A DNA stretch of 64,000 nt from positions 64,247,554 through 64,311,553 of the forward strand of contig OX485803.1 in the NCBI GenBank assembly GCA_950295325.1. Reading direction: 5' to 3'. The translations under genes and the position numbers were made by a program. The DNA is from Polytrichum commune (taxonomy: Eukaryota; Streptophyta; Polytrichopsida; Polytrichales; Polytrichaceae). A model generated the notes under the pieces. It was not told the origin of the DNA, did no database searches, and saw only the letters and a list, made by a program, of their open reading frames with translations. Positions 49,944 through 59,559 of this stretch are shown piece by piece. How positions within the stretch are numbered: position 1 is the first letter of the stretch; each line of letters begins with the position of its first letter.

Positions 49944-50351
49944 CTACGACAAACAAAGCCGTTTCTTCCCTTCGAAAGATCTTCCGGGGATCCTCGCAGA
50001 TCCATCGGAGCATGTCACCATCGCAAACCTCATGTGTTGCGGATTTGAAGAAGGATTTCTCCTCGTTCTTAAGCATTGTCGGCCTAACTCGTTTGCTCTC
50101 CCAAGGAGCATCGTAGACCCATAAAATCCTACAGCACTTATAGTCAAAGTGATTGAGACTACAACTAACAAAACTCCAAAAAGGTTTTTAACAGTAGGCC
50201 AGTAGTACCTGAAGACGAGGTCTTTCTTAAAAGATTCCCGTGACCGCAAGCTTGTGGTATACTCTTGATACATGCCCTTAAATCTTCGTTGCGGAGACAC
50301 ACCCAAAATACCCGCCATCTGTAAAGAGTCCTTTGCAGAGAGAAGATGCAC
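49944..50351 (-). CDS. Unknown open frame with a membrane-like segment, inside the CACTA left arm
   Basis: A 135-codon frame on the minus strand, opposite to the transposase genes. It has a hydrophobic stretch (FGVLLVVVSITLTISAVGFY, residues about 58-77) that could span a membrane, flanked by basic and Arg/Ser-rich segments. I recognise no family. It may be a captured host gene fragment, a small element gene, or chance. Its start and any splicing are not defined by the sequence. Confidence 0.3.
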   Translation of the reverse strand: MHLLSAKDSLQMAGILGVSPQRRFKGMYQEYTTSLRSRESFKKDLVFRYYWPTVKNLFGVLLVVVSITLTISAVGFYGSTMLLGRANELGRQCLRTRRNPSSNPQHMRFAMVTCSDGSARIPGRSFEGKKRLCLS

Positions 50352-51787
50352 GAGAAATAGTCCTCTATGTGGCTATGTTTAAGCGTCGCTAAGTTTGTTG
50401 CTTTCGTGTTCATTAAACAAGATGCTGGGTAGCTTTGCAGGCATAGTCTATCTCTTAAATCCTCCCGTCACTTCACGACTCCCAGCTACTAGTTTTTGCG
50501 AGCATAAAAAAAAATCGACATAAAGAACAAAACAAAACAAAACAAAGAAAGAGCAGACCATAACTACCCAATTAGAAACTGGTTGACGTAACTTACCACA
50601 TCAGAGCAACGCGCACACCGTGTCGACGCCGAGACACGCACATGACTTCCGGGCCTCACAAAAGAGTGTCTCCTAAAACCCTAAGTTTACTATGGATGGG
50701 ATGAGCAAGGATACGTATTCATCCTTGCAGTTCATGTGTCTACTACATACGCTACCACAACCCACGTTTTTGTTCTCATTGCAGGAGCTTCAATCAACAA
50801 TTGAGCACACACACACCGAGAGCATTTGGGGATCAACGTGGAGGCTAAGTGTGAATCAGAAGGTGAAAGCATGCGTACTTGAGGGTGCAAGCATGCATAC
50901 AAGGCTAAGTTTGTAATGCTCTGGAGCTGTGGCACGCGAGCAGGACTCGGGAGATGCTTTTCCTCTTGTCATTCTGATACCCTAAACTAGCAAGACAAAG
51001 TCCTCACAAAGGTTTTACCTGTTCCATCCTCATGTATTGATTTTAGTCCACAATAGGTATTCGCCCTGTACTTGCCAACATGCTTGCATTGCTGAAAAAC
51101 TCGGTAATTTTGGTTGCGTAAGTATGTACACCAGATTGCATATAATAACTATGGTCCCTTGTTTGTCAAGTCAAATACAGCTGGAAGAGGAAGTCGCTGA
51201 GGTGGATATGCGTCAAATTGACTTTTCTACATCTTCCATAACTACCCTAAATATGATATTTAGTGTTTGATGCACTAATACAAACGCAAACACTAAATAT
51301 CACTAACCCTAAGAAAGTAAGCAACATTAAATGTACACTCAAACCCTAAATATCAACTATGGTAATATGTGGAAGTTACATGCACGAATTTGGTGTTTAG
51401 TAAGGATATAGCAGTATAGGGTGGTACCTAATTTCATAATTGATTTTCCAATCAAATTCTATACATTTATTAAATGAATTCCAATTTATGTGTTGTTGAT
51501 ATGCGTAGGTTGGTAATATTGCCATCTATATAAATATGTAAATATGTAAATATTTATATATATTCTTATTTTAGTTGAATCATCATTCTACATTGTTTAT
51601 GAGCCATTTTTGATACAATTATTTTATTTGAACCCGACACGTAACATGGACCATACATTGATGAATTTAAAATCATAATATATCAAAGAATGTCGACCAT
51701 TCTCATTGATGTTGATTAGATTTTAAATTTCAAGTTACAATGATATTTTTAAATGAATGCAAAAGTATGGAACTCGGCCATTTTCAC

Positions 51788-52167
51788 TTTTTTTTGGAAA
51801 TTTTAAGACATAGTGCCGGTTTTTTGGCTCTTAAAATTTCATATAAAGTTCAAAAATTATGTTCTTGGCGTCCACGGATAGGTAATGAAGTCCTCTATAT
51901 GAATATGAAATAGTATTTGTACTGAAAGAGAATGTGCGACCGCAATTCTACGCTGTTCGCTGGAATCTGAAACCTTTCATTTTTTTTTTGAAATTTTCAA
52001 ACATAGTCTCGGTTTTTTGCTTTAAAAAATGCATATGTCCATCCAAAAATTGTGTTCTTGTTGTCCACGGAAAGGTCATGAAGTCCTCTATACGAACTTG
52101 AAATAACATTTGTACTGAAAGAGAATATGCGACCGCAATTCTACGCTGTTCGCTAGAATCCGAGTTC
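51788..52167. repeat. Tandem duplication, two copies of 193 bp, in the CACTA element
   Basis: GTTCTTG(G/T)(C/T)GTCCACGG at 51861 recurs at 52054, and CGCTGTTCGCT(G/A)GAATC at 51951 recurs at 52144, both 193 bp apart. The copies also share GACCGCAATTCTACGCTG. About 10-15 percent of positions differ by eye. Confidence 0.9.
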
Positions 52168-52505
52168 CATGTAACTACTTAGTTTATGCCTGATTATTAT
52201 TTAGATTACCCCTTGGAGGCCACATGCGAAGCCTTGTTTTTTTTTTTCACATGTTGTCTTGTAGCCCTTTCGACTGCATTCATTTGTTGTTCACTGTGTC
52301 AAGTAATGACAATTACTACATCAAGTAAAGCTATGCGCTTTAAGGTAAAGGAATGCACAGTAGAAATTCTCTGGACTACTTAACACAAATGTGGGGCTCC
52401 TGTTATTGTTAATTTGATTTTGCAGCTATGCCAACATCTATGAGTCCATAATTGAAGGTCACATTTGGAGTAACGAGATTTCGTTTTCTTTAATATAGAT
52501 TCAAA

Positions 52506-52583
52506 ATGGATGGATCATCAAGGCGCGCAATGTTGGACTTGGAGCAGTACCAACTACTGCTACTGCTATGGCCATGGGAGTAG
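52506..52583 (+). pseudogene. Truncated duplicate of the transposase-associated exon
   Basis: The frame MDGSSRRAMLDLEQ matches MDATSRHAMLDLEL at 53273, then diverges and stops at 52581. The similarity extends upstream: 52246-52550 aligns with about 52946-53320 (shared CCAACATCT, AATTGAAGGTC, AAAATGGATG). A segment of about 0.7-0.8 kb was duplicated in tandem and this upstream copy has lost its coding part. It could still supply an alternative promoter or first exon. Confidence 0.7.
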
Positions 52584-52973
52584 GAGACTATTTACCGCAA
52601 GAGGGCAGAGTTTTCGGTTGGTGAACTCTGAAGTAAGTTTTCACTTTTCTGCACCCTCAAGTAATTTTTCACTTTACCTGATAACTACATTGTGTTGTGG
52701 AATTAGTGAAGGTTACCATTTGGAGTGATGTGTAGGCTAAAACCTTTTACATGAAGTTATTTTTAGCAACTAAGTTATAGCATATCATTCAGTCTGTAGG
52801 CTAAGTACTTATTTTATTTGTAAGAGAAAAGACACTCTCGATAAAAGCGGCAACAACACGGAATTCCAAGTAGTAGCCCATGTGTATTTGACAATACAAT
52901 GTACACTAAATATAATAAGATTTAATGTGTTGATTTAGGATTCACATGTTCTATAATTGCCCTTTCAACTGTG

Positions 52974-53097
52974 AAGTAATGTCACTATGTGAAGTAATGT
53001 CATTTACTTCATGACGTAATGTTATTTACTCCATGAAGTAATGTCATAGTAATGTGACAATGTGAAGTAATGTCATTTACTACATGAAGTAAAGACG
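52974..53097. repeat. TGAAGTAATGTCA minisatellite in the CACTA element
   Basis: The word TGAAGTAATGTCA and close variants (TGACGTAATGTTA, TTACTTCATGA on the other strand) occur about seven times. Related GTAATG words recur at 54280-54460 and 56330-56460. Clustered short motifs are known as transposase-binding sites in En/Spm-type elements, but there they lie near the termini; here they are internal. Confidence 0.75.
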
Positions 53098-53272
53098 TGG
53101 ACTTTAAGTTAAAGGAACCCATAATTTAAGATCTCCAGACCAATTACAACAAATGTGGTGCAAAGGATGTTGCAGGTGAATTTGATTTTTGAATTGTGCC
53201 AACATCTTTAACCTGCTAATTGAAGGTCGCATTCTTTCTACTATAATTCATTTACTTTGATGCAGAATCAAA

Positions 53273-54156
53273 ATGGATGCAACATCGAGGCACGCAATGT
53301 TGGACTTGGAGCTATGGGACTTGGAAGAAAAAGAAGCGGACAAAAGAAGATTGGTAAAGTATCGTTGCCCTTGTAGTATGTGTGCAGGGGGGAAGGTATT
53401 GTCAAGAGCAACCATACGAAAACATCTTCGTCGATACAAACGTGATTCCACATTTACGAAATCCATATTGGTGAGTAAAATATATAGTCATTTTCGAATT
53501 ATATTATATTGTAAACGAGACAATTGAATTATGACGTAACATTGATTCCCTTCGTGTAGGCACAAAGACGACTCTTTGTTGAGGCCGCGGCCAAGGTGGC
53601 TATTCAATTGTTTTTTAAAGAGTCCACAACCCCAAAACATGTCCCCCAAAAGAGAAATTACACTAAGGAGGAGCTGAAATTGATGAATTGGAGGCGTGAA
53701 GCTTTCGATGGGCAGTGGTGCAATGGGCCCATACCGAAGTTCACTACTTTCAGTTTTCACCAAAGAAACTGGGTGGTGAAAATTTCAAAATTTTCATTTA
53801 TGGGTTGGGGTTTGTTTGCCATGGATTCCGCAAAAGAAGGAAATATTCTCTTGCCATTTGTAGGTCCCCAATATAGCAAGTCAGAATATAGAAAAATGAA
53901 AAGTCTTGTACCAAGCTTCAAGAGTTATGTCCTTAAAGCTGAGGAAGATATTTACATAGACGGGAGTGTGGAGAAGGGCAATGTTGCTGGATTTATCAAC
54001 AGCTCCATAGGGCGAGAGGAAATTGGCAATGTAGTGTGGGAGTATAGTATGCTTCCCAAACCTTGGAAGGAGAATAAGTGGGGTTTTGTTATGACAATTG
54101 CATCAAGGGATATAGAGGCAGGAGAAGAGTTGTATGCGCATTACTCCGTGAATTAA
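53273..54156 (+). CDS. Transposase-associated zinc-finger-like exon spliced to a SET domain
   Basis: Two exons (53273-53470 and 53560-54156; GTGAGT donor, GTAG acceptor, phase 0) encode 264 residues. Residues 1-66 contain YRCPCSMCAGGKVLSRATIRKHLRRY, the Cys-rich and helical core of the transposase-associated domain found at the N-terminus of plant CACTA transposases. Residues about 137-264 look like a SET domain: GWGLFA (148-153) as the cofactor loop, GNVAGFINSS (206-215) at the place of the canonical NHSC motif, and EELYAHYS (255-262) with the conserved Tyr. SET enzymes methylate protein lysines using S-adenosylmethionine. The NHSC His-Ser-Cys is altered to NSS, so activity is uncertain. The frame has no internal stops, unlike the transposase after it. 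A GTGAAT at 54148 could be a donor joining in phase to the transposase exon at 54627. Confidence 0.8.
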
Positions 54157-54279
54157 ATTCCCGTGATTTTGTTGAGATATTTTTCGAATTTAATGCATCA
54201 GCAATTTCACCACTATGTCTTGTACTTGGAGCAGCTAAGAGTTGTGATGGGGTGTCATATATTAATCTCAACTATGTAT

Positions 54280-54460
54280 AGTAATGACAATGTGCTACTT
54301 TTCATAGTAATGGTGCATAGTAATGTGCTATTGTTCCTAGTAATAGTGTATAGTAATGTGCTACTGTTCATAGTAATGGTGCATAGTTGTAGTGCATAGT
54401 AATGGTGCATAGCTTTTAAGCTGCCACAACCCTACTATTACTGTATATAGTAATGATCTA
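54280..54460. repeat. CATAGTAATG-type short repeats in the CACTA element
   Basis: Variants of GTGCATAGTAATG and CTGTTCATAGTAATG occur about ten times between the SET stop codon and the transposase exon. They resemble the arrays at 52974-53097 and 56330-56460. They make part of the intergenic or intronic segment and explain the repetitive open frame at 54163-54399. Confidence 0.75.
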
Positions 54461-54626
54461 CTTACACTCCAGGAATGCTACAGGTCCTGTCCAGTTTACC
54501 GTGCTTGCACAGAAGATTGTTTTTTCCCTTTGGGATGGTCATCAATTATAGATTCTCAAATGTTTGTAAATACATAAGGTTACTAAGAGCAAATGTATTG
54601 TTTTCTTCTTCATGGTGCACATGTAG

Positions 54627-57459
54627 GAGGTCAACAATGACATTTATATTGCCCAAAAAGACATATGTATGGTGACCCAAGAAGGGAGGTATATGACGGC
54701 ACAAGGAAATAATGATATGGAAATAGGAGTAGCCGAAGACATTGTTCCACACGAAAATGCAGAAGTGTTGTAGGATAATAATGAGGAAATGGAGGTAATC
54801 CGGATGGTCCACGAATGTTTCGAGAGGTTTGATGGTTTGCCCGGATATACAAATACCACTCCAAATGAAGAGGGAATTGAGGAAGAACTTCAGGGAACTC
54901 ACGAAGATTTGGATGAATTGGCCAATATACATCCCCATGTAGGTGATAAAGTCAATGACGACATTGCCGACAACACGGAGGACTTATTGAAAGAAGCCAA
55001 CACCCCACTATTCAAGAACAACCCTACCAACCGGTTACAAGCAGTTCTCATGCTCCTTAATGTGTGCATCATTTTTGGAGTTTCCAACGCATGTGTCGAC
55101 GAGTTGTTGAAACTGCTAAAACATGATCTACTCCCAAGAGAAAACACTTGTCCTCAATCACACTACGAGGCCAAAAGATTGGTGAAGAAGTTGGGTTTGA
55201 GCTACAATACTATCCATGCGTGCAAGAATGGCCATTGCTTATTTAGGAACGAACTCAAGGACGCAAAAGTGTGTCCGGAATGCAAGGAATCTCGGTATGT
55301 TCCGAATTCGGATAGTATTCCAGTGAAAGTGTTGCGACACTTCCCTCTTATACCTCGGTTGCTCCGAATGTACCGTTACAAACGACTAGCCAAACTTATT
55401 ACGTGGCATATTGAGGGGAAAAGCAAGGATTCCACCATAAGATCGATTGTGGATTCAAAGGCATGGAAACACGTGGACGCAAGGTGGCCGGAGTTTGCGA
55501 AGGAGCCCCGGAATCTACGTTTGGCACTAGCGTTGGATGGTGTCAACCCTTTCTCTAACCAATCTTTAAGTCACTCTATATGGCCAATTGTATTGCTAAA
55601 CTACAACTTGCCACCTTGGTTGGTCACCAAGCGGTTTTTTGTGATGCTATTCCTAATCATTCCCGGCAAAGAAAGTGTGAAAGAAGAAAACATACATGTG
55701 TACTTAGCACCATTGGTGGAGGAACTACAAAGATTGTGAGAAAGGGTGATTGCAAAGGACGGATCCATTTTAGAGAAGGCATATGAAAGTGTAGAGGATA
55801 CACAGAATACGAACCCAAATTTTAAGCTTGAAGCGATTCTTATGTGAAGCATTCATGACTTCCCGGCATATGGATTGCTTGCCGGGCAAGTCACGAAGGG
55901 GTACTGGGGTTGTCCCCCATGTGGGCCAAATGTGGCAACAAGGAGGTCTAAGTCATTGGGAAAAAATGTTTATCTTGGTCATCGTCGTTATTTGACAATG
56001 AACCATCCTTACAGACGATTAAAAAGTAGTTTCGATGGAAGAGAGGAACGCCGAGGCCCCCCGCAGATATTGTTGCCACGCGATATTTTGCGGTTTGCTA
56101 AACAAAGAGAAGATTGGTTGCTAGAGTCGCCGATCAATAAGGAAGGAAATAAATTGGATCCAATCCACGAGCATGGAGTAAAGAGGAAGAACACACTTTA
56201 TGCGTTACCATATTAGAAGGTGCATACCGAAAACTCGTTTTACCTGAATTGATGAGCATATGTTATGGGTTTTATTTGAACATCAGAAGTTTACGAAGGC
56301 GGTAATTTGATTATATCACAGTCGAAGTAAATGGACACCGTTACTATGGGAAGTAATATATGTCTATCAGAAGTGAATGAACATGATTATTTGAAGTAAT
56401 TGAACATGACTAGTTGTAGTCATGTTCATACTCCATTACTTAACTAAGTAGTGGTATAGTCATATAGGGGAACAATTGTTGTTGCACTTACTATAATTCA
56501 GTTATAAGGAATGCAACACAATGCAATCCAGTTAACCTGTAGTTTTTTGGTACAACTGGGCCTTCTTATACGCAACACCCTGGATGTAATGCATTGCGAG
56601 AAAAACATAACGGAAAGTCTCATGAAATTTCTATTTGGGGAGAAGGATACAGTAAAGGTTCGCATGGACCTGAAAGAAGCCAACATAAGGCCGCATTTGT
56701 GGCCCATACCGGGGAAAAAACAAGGAAGCTTGACATTGCCGCAAACCCCATATGTGCTGACAAAGAGAGAAGGAGGTGTTCGTGGATGTTGTGCGGCAGC
56801 TGAAAACTCCTACTCACTATGTTGGCCAATTGAGAAAAAAAGTCCACGTGGATGGGAGTCTGAAAGGATTGAAATTCCATGATTACCATGTCCTTATGCA
56901 GCAAGTCTTGCCTCTCTATGTACGCACGATCATGAGAAAGGAGGTTCGTATATGTATAATAAGATTGAGCCGGATATTCAAACGATTGTGCGCCAAAACT
57001 ATCAACCCATTAGAAATGAGCGACTTGCGAGAGGATACAGCCATCACATTGTCCATGATCGAAAAAGAGTTTCCACTGGCATTTTTTGATGTCATGACGC
57101 ACATTTTGGTGCACTTGGTGGAGGAACTAGATATTTGTGGGCCAGTACATGTCCGTTGGATGTATCATATGAAGAAGAACCTGAAAATATTGAAGGGCTA
57201 TGTTCGAAATCGCGCAAGACCCGAAGCTAGTATGACTGAAGGATATGCCATAGATGAAGCTATTGGCTTTTGCACAGAGTATATACAATCATATACCGTT
57301 ACAAGTCGTAGGGTATGGGATGATAAAGAAGACCCTACAATGAACGACGAAATACTCGAAGGTGTTGGGCGACCAATGATACTAACACCAAAGATACGCG
57401 ATTGGATACACGAATTTGTGGTCAATAATGTGGCTCCCTTACAGCCGTGGAGAGAGTAA
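54627..57459 (+). pseudogene. CACTA tnp2 transposase with DUF4218 domain, disrupted
   Basis: An exon opening after TAG at 54626 runs in one frame to 56216. It contains CPQSHYEAKRLVKKLGLSY, CKNGHCLFRNEL, CPECKESRY, LRLALALDGVNPF, SIHDFPAYG, LGHRRYLTMNHPYRR and the start of LPYWK, in tnp2 order. In-frame stops occur at 54771 (TAG), 55737 (TGA), 55845 (TGA) and 56214 (TAG). The last three sit where the family has Trp. After a probable intron, the frame from about 56540 gives LLIRNTLDVMHCEKN, PHLWPIPGKKQ and LTKRE, then a +1 frameshift at about 56770 leads into the DUF4218 frame (HDYHVLMQQVLPLYVR, EEFLDI-like VEELDICGPVHVRWMY, EGYAIDEAIGF) to 57459, where GAGAGTAAGT looks like a donor. It would excise and insert the element; this copy cannot make a full product. 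Confidence 0.9.
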
Positions 57460-58015
57460 GTTACTTCATCACACATGCATAATGCATTGATACTTACAAA
57501 TAAAAAGTCCATACCAAATGAATGTGATCTAATTGTTTGTTATGCCCATAGGAATTGAATGTCATCTGAGAGGAAAAAAAAAAATATTGTGCCACCAATG
57601 TAGATCACTTACTAATGCTCAGAGTATGTGTCAACAAAGAAAGTGTAAGACACGAATAAATTGTTTTATTTTACAGGCACCACATTGCAATTGTGAAATT
57701 CTTGCACTTACAAACATTTGCATCTCACTACACAAAGTCAACTTACAAGAAGATCACTGCCTCTAGTAATCTCGATTAAAAACTCAGTATATTCATAATT
57801 GTACGTAGTAACTGTACATGTCATATCACAATAGTTAAATTTTAAACTCTATGCAGTAACATGACAAAGTCATATTACAAAACATTACTGCCTCTAGTAT
57901 TCTTTGACAATAACGAATGAGAATCATAACTCTATGTAGTATCTGTATAAGTCCTTCATGTACGCACTGAGTTAGTGTTTCGCGTAAACATGTAAGGCAT
58001 CACAGAAACGTTTTA

Positions 58016-58912
58016 ATGTACAAGCGTCACATTGTAAGTATGGCACAACGCAAACTGGAACGTGCAGAATATTGGAGGAAAAAACGAAATGGCCGAATTC
58101 TTTATTCTGAAGACCTTCGAGATGAAGGGTTTCCCAAGTGGTTCAAATCGGCTGTTTCTTGCGCTAAAGAAGCGGGAGAGGCGATTGATGAAGATGTGCT
58201 GGTATTGTCTCTTCCACCCTCCAACCAAGCAGCATCGTACCGCTCTATGTATGCCTTCAGAAATCATATCCGCGTGCATAGTGCGGAAGGAACTTTGACC
58301 ACGGTTGACTCTGGCGTGGCCGCCACATTCTCCCAACATTGCCGGTCTAGTGTACATGCCAGGAACTTCAAGGCGGCAAACTTGGAGTATGTGGGATGGG
58401 TGGAGGAAACATTGGCCGTGAACTATGATAGGTATGAACTAATTGTGTTGTATTGCAATTGGGTGATGACAAACATGGTTGGGCATAATGCTACCATGAA
58501 GCGAGACGATTATGGCTTTAGCCTAGTGAATTTTAATATATTAGTGCCACTATCAGCCGAATCTTTCGCATTTCCACTACACGTTGAGCAAGTATTCTTT
58601 GCGGACGATTTGAACAATTATGGATGGAAGGTGGTTCTACGAAAAGAGCCAAAGGGAGCAAGAGTCATTTCTACAAAAGATTCTATACTAGATATAGGAT
58701 GCCTATCTTTAGGCAATATGAGAAACCATTGTAGATTGAAACCAACATCATTAGATAATGATGCAACCCCAACTGACCCAATATTAGATGAGGTTGTGGC
58801 TCTAAGCAGTGACGAGGTGCTCGCAGCTTTGAACACAGACAACCATAAACCGTCTTCTGAAGACAAGGATGAAGTTGCATTTGAAGAAGATGGTCATGCT
58901 CCTCTAGATTAA
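58016..58912 (+). CDS. CACTA transposase C-terminal part, DUF4216 domain
   Basis: An intact 298-codon frame. YRSMYAFRNHIRVHSAEGTL, DSGVAATFSQ, LEYVGWVEE, YELIVLYCNWV, RDDYGFSLVNFN, SFAFPLHVEQVFFADDL and GWKVVLRKEP are landmarks of DUF4216, the last domain of plant CACTA transposases. The N-terminal part (MAQRKLERAEYWRKK) is basic and the C-terminus acidic (SSEDKDEVAFEEDG). ATG at 58016 may be internal to a larger spliced transposase rather than a true start, since the upstream exon at 57459 ends at a donor-like site. It lacks stops, unlike the tnp2 part. Confidence 0.8.
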   Translation: MYKRHIVSMAQRKLERAEYWRKKRNGRILYSEDLRDEGFPKWFKSAVSCAKEAGEAIDEDVLVLSLPPSNQAASYRSMYAFRNHIRVHSAEGTLTTVDSGVAATFSQHCRSSVHARNFKAANLEYVGWVEETLAVNYDRYELIVLYCNWVMTNMVGHNATMKRDDYGFSLVNFNILVPLSAESFAFPLHVEQVFFADDLNNYGWKVVLRKEPKGARVISTKDSILDIGCLSLGNMRNHCRLKPTSLDNDATPTDPILDEVVALSSDEVLAALNTDNHKPSSEDKDEVAFEEDGHAPLD

Positions 58913-59270
58913 ATTATAATATCTTGAGTATGTGGTAATCTCATATTGTGGTCGAATATATATATTTCATTATATGTTAGCAAAAATAAATGGGCCATTC
59001 TTTTGTGAGCATTCTATGGAAAACCCAAAAACACATAACATTTTGAAGTGACATAGTGAAGTCGACCACTTTACTATCCGTAGTAATGAACGTTCTCTGA
59101 TGTTCTTGAACACGTTCTCAAATGCGTTCCCAAGCACATTCTTGTCCCACATGACTACCATGACACCCCGAAGTTAACTCAGACATGAGGACAATAAAGG
59201 TGGATTTCAACAATTTCAACCGTTCACTGTTTATGGTAATAAAAGACATGCAGTGAAGTGGGTGCGGGAA

Positions 59271-59296
59271 TAAAAGACGTGTTTTGTTGTAGTGCT
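59271..59296 (-). repeat. Right terminal inverted repeat of the CACTA element
   Basis: Ends in TTTTGTTGTAGTG. Its reverse complement starts with the canonical CACTACAACAAAAC and pairs with the left end at 49830. Confidence 0.85.
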
Positions 59297-59559
59297 GATA
59301 TTGTGAGGGTATTTCACATGAATTCCTGATGCAAACCTAATGACAATTGGATATAATATCTGATGATTGAAGAAATTTAAATTGAATTTGAAACTCACAG
59401 GCGCCTTTGTGGCGATCTTCCCTTGGTAAGGAGTCTAGAGATTCCGAATCGTCACTTCAACATAAGTGCCGAGAGTTGAAATTGGTGAATTTAGTTTGAC
59501 AACGAGAGAGATACAAAACTACAGTCCTGGAGAAAAAGCCCAGTATCCCATGTGACCTA
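59297..59559. other. Short spacer between the CACTA element and a MITE
   Basis: AT-rich sequence with no gene or structured element visible. Confidence 0.5.

Larger units (their letters stand above)
49830..59296 (+). mobile_element. CACTA (En/Spm) DNA transposon, 9.5 kb, with SET-domain cargo
   Basis: The left end GACTACAACAAAACATGTCT and the reverse complement of the right end CACTACAACAAAACACACGT form terminal inverted repeats of about 25 bp. The left end has G in place of the first C. Flanks are CTC (left) and CTG (right), one mismatch from a 3-bp duplication. Domains run in the same direction: a transposase-associated zinc-finger-like exon (53273), a SET exon (53560), the tnp2 transposase domain (54627-56216), DUF4218 (about 56540-57459) and DUF4216 (58016-58912), all but SET being standard for plant CACTA transposases. 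The transposase part is broken by stops and a frameshift, so this copy is probably not autonomous. Several internal tandem repeats are listed separately. Confidence 0.9.

Noticed and set aside
54789-55739. The 316-codon frame as an intact transposase gene starting at ATG 54789
   Set aside because: The same frame continues on both sides as transposase sequence beyond stops at 54771 and 55737, so this is a fragment of a broken gene.
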